Notes under the pieces: generated by a model
The model's database searches: none
Told to the model about the DNA's origin: nothing
Seen by the model: the letters and a program-made list of their open reading frames with translations, nothing else
Assembly: GCA_947589665.1 (NCBI GenBank)
Contig: CANQBJ010000001.1
Span: 1 to 64,000, forward strand
Length of the DNA stretch: 64,000 nt
DNA from: an uncultured Clostridia bacterium
GTDB taxonomy: Bacteria; Bacillota; Clostridia; Lachnospirales; CAG-274
Reading direction: 5' to 3'
Shown here: one piece after another, positions 25,564 through 34,677 of the stretch
Layout: each line of letters opens with the position of its first letter
Position numbering within the stretch: position 1 is the first letter of the stretch
Translations under genes and position numbers: made by a program

Positions 25564-26613
25564 TCAGTACCTCCTTAGTGCTTCTATTAATTTCTCCATT
25601 TGTTCCCGTGTTCCTATTGTTATTCTGAGATATTGGTCTATCCTCGGCTTATTGAAATATCTTACTATTATATTCTGTTCCCTCAGATATTCAAAAAGCG
25701 TCTTGGCATCTATGCTTTTATTTGTAGTAAATATGAAATTGGCCGAGCTTGGAAGAGTGTCAAAGCCAAGCTCGGAAAGTCTGTCCACTGTCCACTTTCT
25801 TGTGCTTATGATATTGCCGCAGCATTTATTAAAATACTCCCTATCCTTTGCAGACGCCTCGGCTATTATCTGAGAAAGAGAGTTAAGAGTGTAGCTGTTG
25901 AAACTGTTCTTCACTGTTTCCATGGCCTCTATGAGTTTTTTGTCTGCCATGGCATAGCCTACCCTTATGCCTGCTAAGGCTCTGGACTTGGAGTAGGTCT
26001 GTACTACTACAAAATTATCGTATTTATGTATAAGCTCTGCGGCTGACCTTCCGCCGAAGTCTATATATGCTTCGTCAATTATGACTATACAGTCCCTGTT
26101 GTTTTCTATTATTTCCTCTATGCTCTCAAGCCCCATATATATTCCTGTAGGCGCATTGGGATTGGCTATTACCACGCCGCCGTTTTCTCCGAAATAGTCC
26201 TCCTTCACTATCCTGAAGCTATTGTCAAGGGGTATTCTCCTATAGGGTATGCTGTAAAGGGAACACCATACGTCATAAAATGAATAGGTTATGTCGGGGA
26301 AAAGCACTGCCCTGTCCGAATTGAAAAATGTCATAAAGCTGAGAGCAAGCACCTCGTCTGAGCCGTTGCCAAGAAATATTTCGTCTTGGCTGACATTATA
26401 TGTATCCATTAATACGGCTTTCAGACCCTTGCATACAAAGCTGGGATAAAGCCTTAAATTTTCGCAGTTGTATTCCTCTATAGCCTTTTTCACCATAGGT
26501 GAGGGGGGATAGGGGCTTTCGTTTGTGTTAAGCTTTATTATATCCTTGCCCTCAGGCTGTTCTCCAGGCACATAGGGTTCTATTTTTCTTATTTTATCTC
26601 TCCATAATTCCAT
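25564..26613 (-). CDS. hisC: Histidinol-phosphate aminotransferase
   Basis: A class I/II pyridoxal-phosphate aminotransferase of 349 residues. It has the HisC-like start LNTNESPYPPSP, NPNAPTG (about 151-157) and the cofactor lysine Lys209 in TYSKSRALAGIRVGYA. In histidine synthesis it converts imidazole acetol phosphate to histidinol phosphate. No other his genes are nearby, so a related role with another aromatic or phosphorylated substrate is possible. It is one base pair from the transglutaminase gene and is divergent from dnaE. Confidence 0.85.
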   Translation of the reverse strand: MELWRDKIRKIEPYVPGEQPEGKDIIKLNTNESPYPPSPMVKKAIEEYNCENLRLYPSFVCKGLKAVLMDTYNVSQDEIFLGNGSDEVLALSFMTFFNSDRAVLFPDITYSFYDVWCSLYSIPYRRIPLDNSFRIVKEDYFGENGGVVIANPNAPTGIYMGLESIEEIIENNRDCIVIIDEAYIDFGGRSAAELIHKYDNFVVVQTYSKSRALAGIRVGYAMADKKLIEAMETVKNSFNSYTLNSLSQIIAEASAKDREYFNKCCGNIISTRKWTVDRLSELGFDTLPSSANFIFTTNKSIDAKTLFEYLREQNIIVRYFNKPRIDQYLRITIGTREQMEKLIEALRRY

Positions 26614-26669
26614 TTTTGTTCACCTCATGGTTAAAGTATAACATATTTTATCAAATAAGTATATAATTT

Positions 26670-26697
26670 TTGCAAAAAGTGTGGTATACTTTATATA
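26670..26697 (+). promoter_or_regulatory. Possible dnaE promoter
   Basis: TTGCAA (26670-26675) is 16 bases from TATATA (26692-26697), 30 bp upstream of the ATG. The match is fair, not strong. Confidence 0.4.
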
Positions 26698-26726
26698 GGT
26701 ATATTTTAGTATATGGAGAAAGCACT

Positions 26727-29700
26727 ATGACAAAGCAGTTCACACATTTACACGTTCATACTGAATACAGCTTACTTGACGGCTCGGCTAAAATAGGTGA
26801 GCTTGTTTTGCGTGCAAAGGAGCTTGGAATGAATTCCCTTGCAATAACAGACCACGGCGCCATGTACGGCTGTATAGATTTTTACAAGGCGGCAAAGGCA
26901 GCGGGTATAAAGCCCATAATAGGCTGCGAGGTATATGTTGCAAATACCTCACGCTTTGACAAGGATGCCTCCGAGGAAAATTTTTACTATCATCTTGTGC
27001 TGCTTGCAAAGGACAACGCAGGCTATTCCAATCTTACAAAGCTTGTGTCATACGGCTTTACGGAGGGCTTTTATAAAAAGCCCAGAGTCGATATGGAATT
27101 GCTTGAAAAATATCACGAGGGACTTATAGCCTTAAGCGCCTGCCTTGCGGGACCTGTGGCAAGGACCGTGCTTAGGAAGGGCTATAACTATGCCAAGGAA
27201 GTGGCGCTTAAGTACTATGACATTTTCGGAGAGGGCAATTTTTATCTTGAGCTTCAGGATCACGGTATGCCTGAGCAGAGAGAGGTAAATCAGGCGCTTA
27301 TAAGAATGAATGCCGAAACAAATATACCTCTTGTCGTTACAAATGATTCACACTACATACTGTCAGAGGATGCCGAGGCCCACGATATACTTCTGTGCAT
27401 ACAGACGGGAGTTAATGTAAATACGCCTAACAGGATGCGTTATGAGGGCGGACAGTTCTATCTCAAATCTCCCGAGGAAATGTACTCCCTTTTCCCCTAT
27501 GCTCAGCAGGCATGTGAAAATACCAATAAAATAGCGGAGCAGTGCAATGTGGAATTTGAGTTCCACAAATACAAGCTGCCTAAGTTTGACGTTCCGGAGG
27601 GCTACACTGCCTTTGAATATCTTAAGAGCATATGCGAAAAAGGCATAAAGGAAAGATATGAGGTCGTTACGCCTGAGCTCAAAGAGAGAATGGACTATGA
27701 GCTTAGCGTTATAAACTCTATGGGCTTTGTAGATTACTTCCTTATAGTATGGGATTTCATAAAGTATGCCAAGGACAACGATATTCCCGTTGGTCCCGGA
27801 AGAGGCTCCGCCGCAGGCTCCATAGTTGCCTACAGCCTTAAGATAACGGATATCGACCCTATAGAATACTCTCTTATATTTGAGCGTTTTCTCAATCCCG
27901 AAAGAGTTACAATGCCCGATATAGATATAGACTTCTGCTATGAAAGACGTCCCGAGGTAATAGATTATGTAATAAGGAAATACGGCGCAGACCAGGTGGC
28001 TCAGATAATAACCTTTGGTACAATGGCTGCCAGAAATGCCATAAGAGATGTGGCAAGGGCTTTGGATATGTCCTATGCTGACGGCGACAGAATAGCAAAG
28101 CTTATACCTAACGAGCTGCATATCACTATAGAAAAGGCTCTTAAGAAAAACCGTGAGCTTGCCACAATATATGAAAGTGAGCCCGATGTTAAAAAGCTTA
28201 TAGATATGTCTATGAAGCTGGAGGGACTTCCCCGCCATACTTCTACTCACGCCGCAGGCGTTATAATATCAGACAAGCCTGTTATGGACTATGTTCCTCT
28301 TAACCTGAATGTAAAGGATAATTCTGTGACCACGGAGTATGATATGACTACCTGTGAGGAGCTGGGACTTCTTAAAATGGACTTTTTAGGTCTGAGGACA
28401 CTTACGGTAATAAAGAATGCCTTTGACGAGATCAACAGAAGATACGGAACAAATTATAACGGAAACAATATAGATTATAATGACAAGGAAACCTACGAGC
28501 TTATAGCTTCGGGAAGGACACAGGGTGTTTTTCAGCTTGAAAGCAGCGGTATGATATCCTTTATGAAGGAGCTTAAGCCATCCTGTATGGAGGATATAAT
28601 TGCAGGTATATCACTTTACCGCCCGGGTCCCATGGATTTTATACCGCAGTATATATACGGCAAGAACAATCCCGACAAGGCTACCTACAGGCATCCTGCC
28701 CTTGAACCTATACTTAAGGATACCTATGGCTGTATAGTATATCAGGAACAGGTCATGCAGATAGTACAAAGTCTTGCAGGCTATTCTCTTGGCCGTAGCG
28801 ATATGGTAAGACGTGCTATGTCCAAGAAAAAGGCTGATGTTATGGCTAAGGAAAGGGAGTACTTCATACACGGTATAGATGATGTGCCGGGATGTATTGC
28901 CAACGGTATACCCGAGGATGTGGCAAATACCATATTTGACGAAATGATAAGCTTTGCCTCCTATGCCTTCAATAAGTCACACGCCGCCGCCTATGCGGTA
29001 GTCGCTTTTCAGACGGCATGGCTCAAGACACACTATCCCGTTGAATTTATGGCAGCCCTTATGACAAGCGTACTGGGTAATCCCACAAAGCTGGCAGGAT
29101 ATATTGTAAACTGCCGCCGTATGGGTATAAGGATACTGCCTCCCGATATCAATCAGGGATTTTCGGGATTTTCTGCCTCAGACGATGGCAATATAATATA
29201 TGGACTTTCTTCGGTAAAGGGCGTAGGCACACAGATAATAGACTATATGTCTGCGGAAAGAGAACGAAACGGCTATTTTACAAGCCTTACGGACTTTATA
29301 GAGAGAATGGGCAGCAATGTCAACTCAAAGGCTATTGAAAACCTTATACTGGCAGGCGCCTTTGATTCACTGGGCGGCAAAAGGGCTCAGTATATGGCAT
29401 ACTATGCCCCTGTTTACGACGGCTTTAAGAACAGCAGGAAAAGGAATATAGAGGGTCAGCTTGACCTCTTTGGTATGGCGGAGCAAAGCAGGAGTACTGC
29501 CGATATGCTTCCGGATATGGAAGAATATGACCACAAGAAAAAGCTGTCTTTGGAAAAGGAAATACTCGGACTTTATGTAAGCGGCAATCCTCTTGACAAA
29601 TACTGGGACACAATTAAAAAGCATATTTCGGCTACCACTGCCGACTTTCCCGCAGATGAAGAGGACTTTGACGCAGAGGGCAAAATAAGGGATAAGGAGG

Positions 29701-30179
29701 CTGTAAAGGCAGCAGGCATAATATCCGCTGTGACCACTAAGTATACAAAAAATGATAAGCTTATGGCATTTGTTACTCTTGAGGATATGTACGGCACAAT
29801 AGAGGTCATAGTTTTCCCCGATACCTACGGCAGATATATGGAATATATAAAAGAGGATAATATTATTCTTGTAACGGGAAGGGCTACTATTGCCGAGGAT
29901 CAGCCGTCTAAAATAATTTGCGAGAGCATTATCCCCTACGAAAAATTAGAGGACTCCGACAAGACTCTATGGATAAAGCTGCCTAAGACCTCCGATAAAA
30001 AGACAGAGGATATTACGGAAGTCCTTTCTCAACACAGAGGAAATTCAAAGGTAATAGTATATGTGGAGGAAACAGGCAAAAAACTCTATGCCTCCGCCAA
30101 TAATTATGTTAAAATAGATGATGCCCTCGTTGACCGGCTTAAGAATATGCTTGGCGACGGGTGTGTTGTGATAAGGTAA
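26727..30179 (+). CDS. dnaE: DNA polymerase III subunit alpha
   Basis: The replicative C-family polymerase, 1150 residues, of DnaE rather than PolC type, since it has no inserted exonuclease domain. The N-terminal PHP domain keeps its metal histidines (His7, His9, His11 in THLHVHTEYS). The polymerase core has GPGRGSAAGS (356-365) and the catalytic aspartates of PDIDIDF (397-403). A helix-hairpin-helix region follows and an OB domain lies at about 1000-1090 (GIISAVTTKY). The ATG at 26727 has a GGAG site; an in-frame ATG at 26670 overlaps the promoter. Its TAA stop is the first three bases of a structured repeat (30177-30493). Confidence 0.97.
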   Translation: MTKQFTHLHVHTEYSLLDGSAKIGELVLRAKELGMNSLAITDHGAMYGCIDFYKAAKAAGIKPIIGCEVYVANTSRFDKDASEENFYYHLVLLAKDNAGYSNLTKLVSYGFTEGFYKKPRVDMELLEKYHEGLIALSACLAGPVARTVLRKGYNYAKEVALKYYDIFGEGNFYLELQDHGMPEQREVNQALIRMNAETNIPLVVTNDSHYILSEDAEAHDILLCIQTGVNVNTPNRMRYEGGQFYLKSPEEMYSLFPYAQQACENTNKIAEQCNVEFEFHKYKLPKFDVPEGYTAFEYLKSICEKGIKERYEVVTPELKERMDYELSVINSMGFVDYFLIVWDFIKYAKDNDIPVGPGRGSAAGSIVAYSLKITDIDPIEYSLIFERFLNPERVTMPDIDIDFCYERRPEVIDYVIRKYGADQVAQIITFGTMAARNAIRDVARALDMSYADGDRIAKLIPNELHITIEKALKKNRELATIYESEPDVKKLIDMSMKLEGLPRHTSTHAAGVIISDKPVMDYVPLNLNVKDNSVTTEYDMTTCEELGLLKMDFLGLRTLTVIKNAFDEINRRYGTNYNGNNIDYNDKETYELIASGRTQGVFQLESSGMISFMKELKPSCMEDIIAGISLYRPGPMDFIPQYIYGKNNPDKATYRHPALEPILKDTYGCIVYQEQVMQIVQSLAGYSLGRSDMVRRAMSKKKADVMAKEREYFIHGIDDVPGCIANGIPEDVANTIFDEMISFASYAFNKSHAAAYAVVAFQTAWLKTHYPVEFMAALMTSVLGNPTKLAGYIVNCRRMGIRILPPDINQGFSGFSASDDGNIIYGLSSVKGVGTQIIDYMSAERERNGYFTSLTDFIERMGSNVNSKAIENLILAGAFDSLGGKRAQYMAYYAPVYDGFKNSRKRNIEGQLDLFGMAEQSRSTADMLPDMEEYDHKKKLSLEKEILGLYVSGNPLDKYWDTIKKHISATTADFPADEEDFDAEGKIRDKEAVKAAGIISAVTTKYTKNDKLMAFVTLEDMYGTIEVIVFPDTYGRYMEYIKEDNIILVTGRATIAEDQPSKIICESIIPYEKLEDSDKTLWIKLPKTSDKKTEDITEVLSQHRGNSKVIVYVEETGKKLYASANNYVKIDDALVDRLKNMLGDGCVVIR

Positions 30180-30493
30180 ATTTTTGTTTATCGACCTCTC
30201 AGTCAGCCCCGCTCACAGCTATTTTTATATAAACTTTTGCCGCGGCTGACAGCTCCATTGCAGCGGAAGAAGTTATCCGCCGATACGAAGTATCGCTTTT
30301 GCCGAAGGCAAAAGTGCTGAACCTGATTAGGGGAGCCTTAGGTGGGCGCTTTGCAAAATCCCTTATTTACTTAGAAAAAGCAATACCTAATCGATTGCCA
30401 TAGCTTTCCGGTACACAGCCTCCCCTAACCAGGGGAGGGGGACCGCCGGTAGGCGGTGGAGAGGTTTATTTTATTCAACTAAACAAAAATTTA
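30177..30493 (+). mobile_element. Structured MITE-like repeat, copy A (enlarged, subtype 1)
   Basis: A 317-bp element bounded by perfect 14-bp terminal inverted repeats, TAAATTTTTGTTTA (30177-30190) and TAAACAAAAATTTA (30480-30493). Inside lie CAGCC/GGCTG, an enlarged second hairpin holding two extra perfect stems (CGATAC/GTATCG and CTTTTGCC/GGCAAAAG, at about 30280-30314), CCTCCCCT/AGGGGAGG and CCGCC/GGCGG. No coding frame of note. The left end coincides with the dnaE stop codon. It fills the whole gap between dnaE and azlC. Confidence 0.85.
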
Positions 30494-30520
30494 TAATAAA
30501 ACACAGAGGAAGAATTTACA

Positions 30521-31216
30521 ATGAATTTCAAGACATTAAAATATGCAGTAAAGACCTCAATGCCCGTAATACTGGGCTATCTGCCCTCAGGCTTTGCCTT
30601 TGGGCTTATGATGAGCGCCATAGGAGAGAGCATACTTGTTTCGTTTATAATGGCGGTCACTATGTATGCAGGCGCAGGTCAGTACATAGCTGTAGATTTT
30701 ATAAAGAACAACGCAACATTTTTGACTATAATAATAACGACCTTCCTTATCAATTCAAAGCACCTGTTCTATGGTATATCGCTTATAGAGAAGTTCAATA
30801 AGACAGGTAAGAAAAAGCCCTATCTTATATTTGCTCTTACAGATGAGACCTACGCTTTGCTTACGGGTACGGAATATCCCAAGGACGTAAGAGAGGACTG
30901 GTATATTTTTCTTGTATCTGCCATAAATCAGCTTAGCTGGATAACAGGCTGTACTCTGGGAGCCCTTTTCGGCAATGTTGTAAAATTTGATACAACAGGG
31001 CTTGACTTTGCCATGACAGCCCTTTTCCTGGTTATACTCACTGACCAGACAAGGGTATTCAAATCCAAGATACCCTTTATAGTAGGGGGTCTGTCAGCCC
31101 TTATAGCAATGGCAGTGCTTGGCAAGGGCAATATGCTCTTAGGCGGCGCAGTGCTTTCTGTAGTGACGCTCCTTGTATTACATAAGAAAGGTTTTGGTAA
31201 AAATGACAACGACTAA
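30521..31216 (+). CDS. azlC: Branched-chain amino acid exporter, large subunit AzlC
   Basis: A 231-residue membrane protein of the AzlC family, which with AzlD exports branched-chain amino acids. The family pattern is clear in GYLPSGFAFGLMMSAIG (about residues 19-35) and in MYAGAGQYIAVDF (about 47-59), with hydrophobic segments throughout. It starts after a GAGGAAG site 28 bp past the structured repeat, and its end overlaps azlD by 14 bases, so the two are coupled. Confidence 0.92.
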   Translation: MNFKTLKYAVKTSMPVILGYLPSGFAFGLMMSAIGESILVSFIMAVTMYAGAGQYIAVDFIKNNATFLTIIITTFLINSKHLFYGISLIEKFNKTGKKKPYLIFALTDETYALLTGTEYPKDVREDWYIFLVSAINQLSWITGCTLGALFGNVVKFDTTGLDFAMTALFLVILTDQTRVFKSKIPFIVGGLSALIAMAVLGKGNMLLGGAVLSVVTLLVLHKKGFGKNDND

Positions 31217-31523
31217 GCTTTGTATAGCAATAGCCCTTATGGCGGCGATAACCTTCTGCACAAGGCTCTTTCCCTTTGTGGTGTTCGGTAGAGGCGAAAA
31301 GCCTGCGCCTATTATAATGTACCTTGGCAAATATCTGCCGCCTGCCCTTATTACAGCCATTGTGGTATATTGCTTTAAGGATATAAGCTTCTTCTCAGGC
31401 ACTCACGGTATTCCCGAAATACTTGCCGCTGCTGTGGTAATAGCCCTACACTACAAATTCAGAAATACTATGCTGAGTATTGCCGCAGGAACGATATTGT
31501 ATATGGTGCTGCTGAGGATATAG
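31203..31523 (+). CDS. azlD: Branched-chain amino acid exporter, small subunit AzlD
   Basis: A 106-residue membrane protein with four hydrophobic segments, typical of AzlD, including the opening AIALMAAITFCTRLFPFVVFG and the central YLGKYLPPALITAIVVY. I chose the ATG at 31203 (MTTTKLC), which lies after an AAAGG-containing site and overlaps the end of azlC; an in-frame ATG at 31173 would give a non-conserved ten-residue extension. It acts with AzlC as a two-component exporter in the cytoplasmic membrane. Confidence 0.9.
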   Translation: MTTTKLCIAIALMAAITFCTRLFPFVVFGRGEKPAPIIMYLGKYLPPALITAIVVYCFKDISFFSGTHGIPEILAAAVVIALHYKFRNTMLSIAAGTILYMVLLRI

Positions 31524-31532
31524 GAGGATGTT

Positions 31533-32036
31533 ATGAGTTTAAAAGATGAGGTAAGAGAAAAAATCGAGATGAACGAAGCGGCTGATAAAAGGATCAAGGA
31601 TGCCATGAACTTTGCAAAATGGGATATAAATGAAGCCAGGGATAAAATCCTCAGCTATGCAGAACACGGAATTTATAAGCCTTCTCCCGACGGCAAAAAA
31701 ATAATAAAGGTGTATGTAAATACAACACTGCATTTCAGAAACTTTTTGGAAGCCGAGGCAAAGCCTATCACGGTTGAGGACATATCCTTTTTCAGCAAAA
31801 AAACACATACCGAATACGACTGCGGCAATATTGTAAAGGATAGGATAATGTATGATACATATATGAAGGAGTTAAACAGGCTTGCCGCAGAAGAGGATAT
31901 AAGTGTAAGACCTGTTATGAAATATTATCAAGCCGGAAAAAGCGACTATATCGATATCTTTTACAGAGTACGTCAAAGTTTTTTGGGCTTTAGCCGTGAG
32001 AACGAATTTTTTCTTGAATGTATCGTTGAGGTATAA
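31533..32036 (+). CDS. Hypothetical soluble protein
   Basis: I do not recognise this 167-residue protein. It has no signal peptide or membrane segment. The N-terminal half looks helical and charged (EVREKIEMNEAADKRIKDAM) and the C-terminal half mixes strands and helices. A GGAGG site is in place before the ATG, and it begins 9 bp after azlD, so it is probably in the same operon. Its size, codon usage and clean spacing support a real gene, but no function can be proposed. Confidence 0.7.
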   Translation: MSLKDEVREKIEMNEAADKRIKDAMNFAKWDINEARDKILSYAEHGIYKPSPDGKKIIKVYVNTTLHFRNFLEAEAKPITVEDISFFSKKTHTEYDCGNIVKDRIMYDTYMKELNRLAAEEDISVRPVMKYYQAGKSDYIDIFYRVRQSFLGFSRENEFFLECIVEV

Positions 32037-32056
32037 AATTCAATATTACATAACAA

Positions 32057-32087
32057 AACCCTCGAAAACATTTGTTTCCGGGGGTTT
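32057..32087. terminator. Bidirectional terminator between the azlD-linked gene and rpsI
   Basis: The arms AAACCCTCGAAAACA and TGTTTCCGGGGGTTT form a long stem with only one poor pair. It lies between convergent genes. Confidence 0.7.
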
Positions 32088-32102
32088 GATATTTGTGTAT
32101 GA

Positions 32103-32495
32103 TTATCTCTTTGAGAACTGAGGTGCTCTTCTTGCAGCCTTTAAGCCGTACTTCTTTCTTTCCTTCATTCTTGGGTCTCTTGTTAAGAAACCTGCCTTCT
32201 TTAAAGGAGCTCTGAAGTCTGCATCTGCCTCTAATAAAGCCCTTGCTATACCGTGTCTGATAGCGCCTGCCTGGCCTGTAGTACCGCCGCCGTTTACATT
32301 TACCATAATGTCGAATTTAGCAGTAGTGCCTGTAGCCTCTAAGGGCTGTCTTACTATAAGCTTTAATGTTTCGAGACCGAAAAAGTCGTCTATATCTCTT
32401 TTATTGATAGTGATCTTTCCTGTACCGGGAACAAGATAAACTCTTGCAACAGAGCTTTTTCTTCTGCCTGTACCGTAATATCTAGCTTCTGCCAT
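32103..32495 (-). CDS. rpsI: 30S ribosomal protein S9
   Basis: Ribosomal protein S9, 130 residues, with the characteristic opening [16 protein letters not shown] and the basic C-terminus [11 protein letters not shown], whose tail contacts the P-site tRNA. It follows rplM by 15 bp, the usual L13-S9 operon order. Confidence 0.98.
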   Translation of the reverse strand: MAEARYYGTGRRKSSVARVYLVPGTGKITINKRDIDDFFGLETLKLIVRQPLEATGTTAKFDIMVNVNGGGTTGQAGAIRHGIARALLEADADFRAPLKKAGFLTRDPRMKERKKYGLKAARRAPQFSKR

Positions 32496-32510
32496 GATGT
32501 AACCTCCTTA

Positions 32511-32948
32511 TTAATACTTAAGCTCTAATACTTCCGGATGCTGTGCCTGATGGCAATGGTCGGGACCTGCGTAAACATGCAGCTTCTTTAACATATTTTT
32601 GCCAAGAGTGTTCTTAGGGAGCATACCCTTGACTGCAAGCTTTACAACATCCTCAGGCTTTTTGTTCATCATAGCTCTTAAGGTAGTCTCCTTGAAACCG
32701 CCTGTGTATGCAGAATGTCTTCTGTAGAGCTTATTGTCGAGCTTTTTGCCTGTAACTGCGATCTTGTCAGCATTTACTACTATAACGTAGTCGCCTGTAT
32801 CTAAGTGAGGTGTATATATAACCTTGTTCTTACCCTTAAGAACAGCGGCTACCTGAGATGCAAGACGACCAAGAGTCTGACCTTCTGCATCAACAACATA
32901 CCATTTTCTTTCTATTTCAGCTGTTTTAGCTATAAATGTTGTTCTCAT
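32511..32948 (-). CDS. rplM: 50S ribosomal protein L13
   Basis: Ribosomal protein L13, 145 residues, with typical stretches [18 protein letters not shown], the HSAYTGG region and [11 protein letters not shown]. It is the first gene of the rplM-rpsI operon. It is preceded by a long leader of about 170 bases that probably carries an L13-binding autoregulatory RNA. Confidence 0.98.
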   Translation of the reverse strand: MRTTFIAKTAEIERKWYVVDAEGQTLGRLASQVAAVLKGKNKVIYTPHLDTGDYVIVVNADKIAVTGKKLDNKLYRRHSAYTGGFKETTLRAMMNKKPEDVVKLAVKGMLPKNTLGKNMLKKLHVYAGPDHCHQAQHPEVLELKY

Positions 32949-32959
32949 TAGAAAATCTC

Positions 32960-33117
32960 CTTCCGAAAAAATAAAACATGCGCCCGAAGTCCGGTGAGAA
33001 ACAGACCTCTGTGGCTAAAAAATACATTTTGTCCGTATACCCCAATGTCCGAAAAGGCATACAGACCTGTTTATATGAATCCTTGGCGGGGCTAATGCCG
33101 CAGATCTATATTCCAAA
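32960..33117 (-). promoter_or_regulatory. rplM 5' leader, probable L13 leader RNA
   Basis: From the promoter just upstream, about 170 untranslated bases precede rplM. The part closest to the gene reads, on the minus strand, GCCACAGAGGTC then CACCGGAC followed by a short GC-rich stem (CCGAAGTCCGG region at 32983-32993 on the plus strand). This resembles the Firmicutes L13 leader as I recall it. Identification is by position and partial resemblance; a covariance-model search would settle it. Confidence 0.5.
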
Positions 33118-33124
33118 CAGGACT

Positions 33125-33153
33125 ATTTTACTACATATAAGCCGACCTGTCAA
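33125..33153 (-). promoter_or_regulatory. Promoter of rplM-rpsI
   Basis: On the minus strand a perfect TTGACA (33148-33153) is 17 bases from TAAAAT (33125-33130). Confidence 0.85.
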
Positions 33154-33212
33154 GGAAAAAATTGCACAATTATAGGTTTTATGCTAAAAATTTATTGTAA
33201 AGGAATATAACA

Positions 33213-33241
33213 TTGCTTTTTATACGCGGATATTATATAAT
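33213..33241 (+). promoter_or_regulatory. Promoter of the DUF975-like membrane protein gene
   Basis: TTGCTT (33213-33218) is 17 bases from a perfect TATAAT (33236-33241). Confidence 0.65.
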
Positions 33242-33276
33242 CAAATCAGAAAATATATCGTAAAGGGAGGATAATT

Positions 33277-34149
33277 ATGAGCTTTAAGGAATTAAGACAG
33301 GAAACAAAGACGCTTTTTAAGACATCACAGGCGCATCCCTATCTTGTTGTATTGGGCATTTATATTCTTATATATGCAGTAAGCACGGCTATACAAGGGG
33401 GCATATTGGGTACGGGCATACTGAAAGCCTATAATGCAGGCTCCGGCAGCAGTGCCCTTATGGTATGTATATATACTCTGTTGTATGTTGCCTATCTTAT
33501 ATTTGTAGTATGGGCGGGACTTTCGCTGAACTGGTATTATCTTAGGATATCCCGCAGGGAAAAAGCGTCGGATTCGTTTAAGATAGCTTTTAAGGCACTT
33601 CCCGGCTATATAGTATACAGCATACTTTGTTCACTTCTGATAATAGCGGCTGCACTGCTGCCCTTAATATTTGCTTTAGTTCTGGCTGCGGCAAATGCTC
33701 CCGTCTGGATAATTGTTCTGCTCCTTGCAGTAATGACAGTAACGGCTGTATATATGAGCCTTACCTTTGCATTCGGTCACAACTGCTATTACGACAGAGG
33801 GGAAAAGAGCATAGTACAGACTGTAAAAAGCAATTTTGAAGCAACAAGAGGACACAGGCTGCAGATACTTAAGTTAATAATAATATACGGACTGCCTCTT
33901 TTTGTAATATACGGTGTTGCCTTCGGACTTTTCGCATACCTTGCTATAACGGTACAGAGTACAGATGTAAATAAAATTATGTTAGGAGCGGCGTGCATAA
34001 TGTTATTGGCATTTGTGCTTTTGGCAGTGTATGCCGTATGGATGCTACCCAATTTGTATACAAGCCTTAGCATTATGTACAACAATATTACAAAACACAT
34101 TTCCCAGCCCGAACAGGAACATGGAGATATCGTGGCTATTGAGGAATAA
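33277..34149 (+). CDS. Polytopic membrane protein, DUF975-like
   Basis: A 290-residue membrane protein with about six hydrophobic segments, and an N-terminal amphipathic start (MSFKELRQETKTLF) that resembles DUF975-type proteins, a family I cannot separate with certainty from related membrane proteins. The segment LNWYYLRISRREKAS with a following cytoplasmic part, and a region resembling F-GHNCYYDRG, fit that family. It is a single-gene unit with its own promoter and a terminator. The function of the family is unknown. Confidence 0.65.
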   Translation: MSFKELRQETKTLFKTSQAHPYLVVLGIYILIYAVSTAIQGGILGTGILKAYNAGSGSSALMVCIYTLLYVAYLIFVVWAGLSLNWYYLRISRREKASDSFKIAFKALPGYIVYSILCSLLIIAAALLPLIFALVLAAANAPVWIIVLLLAVMTVTAVYMSLTFAFGHNCYYDRGEKSIVQTVKSNFEATRGHRLQILKLIIIYGLPLFVIYGVAFGLFAYLAITVQSTDVNKIMLGAACIMLLAFVLLAVYAVWMLPNLYTSLSIMYNNITKHISQPEQEHGDIVAIEE

Positions 34150-34184
34150 TAATGCTTGAAAGCGTATCGATTTTATCAATACGC

Positions 34185-34223
34185 AAAACAGGCTATCGCA
34201 TTTTTAATGCGATAGCCTGTTTT
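34185..34223. terminator. Bidirectional terminator between the DUF975-like gene and rplL
   Basis: Perfect 18-base arms, AAAACAGGCTATCGCATT (34185-34202) and its complement (34206-34223), with a 3-base loop. A second stem (GCGTAT/ATACGC with further pairing, 34162-34184) stands directly beside it. Confidence 0.92.
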
Positions 34224-34239
34224 ATTGATAAATATCAAA

Positions 34240-34617
34240 TTACTTAATAGTAACCTTAGCGCCAACCTCTTCGAGCTTAGCCTTGCAGCTGTCAGCGTCT
34301 TCCTTAGAAGCGCCTTCCTTGATCATCTTAGGAGCGCTGTCAACTAATTCCTTAGCTTCCTTAAGACCAAGACCTGTGATTTCTCTTACGACCTTTATAA
34401 CCTTGATCTTCTCAGAACCGATCTCAGTTAACTCTACGTCGAACTCAGTCTTTTCCTCAGCAGCGTCGCCGCCAGCAGCGGGACCTGCAGCAACTACCAT
34501 ACCTGCAGCAGCAGATACACCGAATTCTTCCTCAGCAGCCTTTACTAAATCGTTAAGCTCAAGAACTGTAAGTTCCTTAACAGCAGCAATAATTTCTTCG
34601 ATTGATAATTTAGCCAT
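34240..34617 (-). CDS. rplL: 50S ribosomal protein L7/L12
   Basis: L7/L12, 125 residues, forms the stalk that recruits translation factors. It has the N-terminal dimerisation helix region, an Ala/Gly-rich hinge (about residues 35-50) and the C-terminal domain with [21 protein letters not shown]. The ATG at 34617 (MAKLSIEEI) follows a GGAGG site; an in-frame ATG five codons earlier lies on that site. It follows rplJ in the usual order. Confidence 0.98.
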   Translation of the reverse strand: MAKLSIEEIIAAVKELTVLELNDLVKAAEEEFGVSAAAGMVVAAGPAAGGDAAEEKTEFDVELTEIGSEKIKVIKVVREITGLGLKEAKELVDSAPKMIKEGASKEDADSCKAKLEEVGAKVTIK

Positions 34618-34677
34618 TTTGTTTTCCTCCATTTTAAAGATTTAATAGAATTTCTCAAATTAAAGTATAGGCATAAC

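Noticed and set aside
27363-28250. Long open frame on the minus strand opposite dnaE
   Set aside because: The composition is that of an antisense shadow of a conserved gene and no domain can be recognised.
30177-30493. Hairpins of the repeats considered as simple transcription terminators
   Set aside because: The stems are not followed by T-runs, and the set of hairpins and the ends are conserved as a whole unit.
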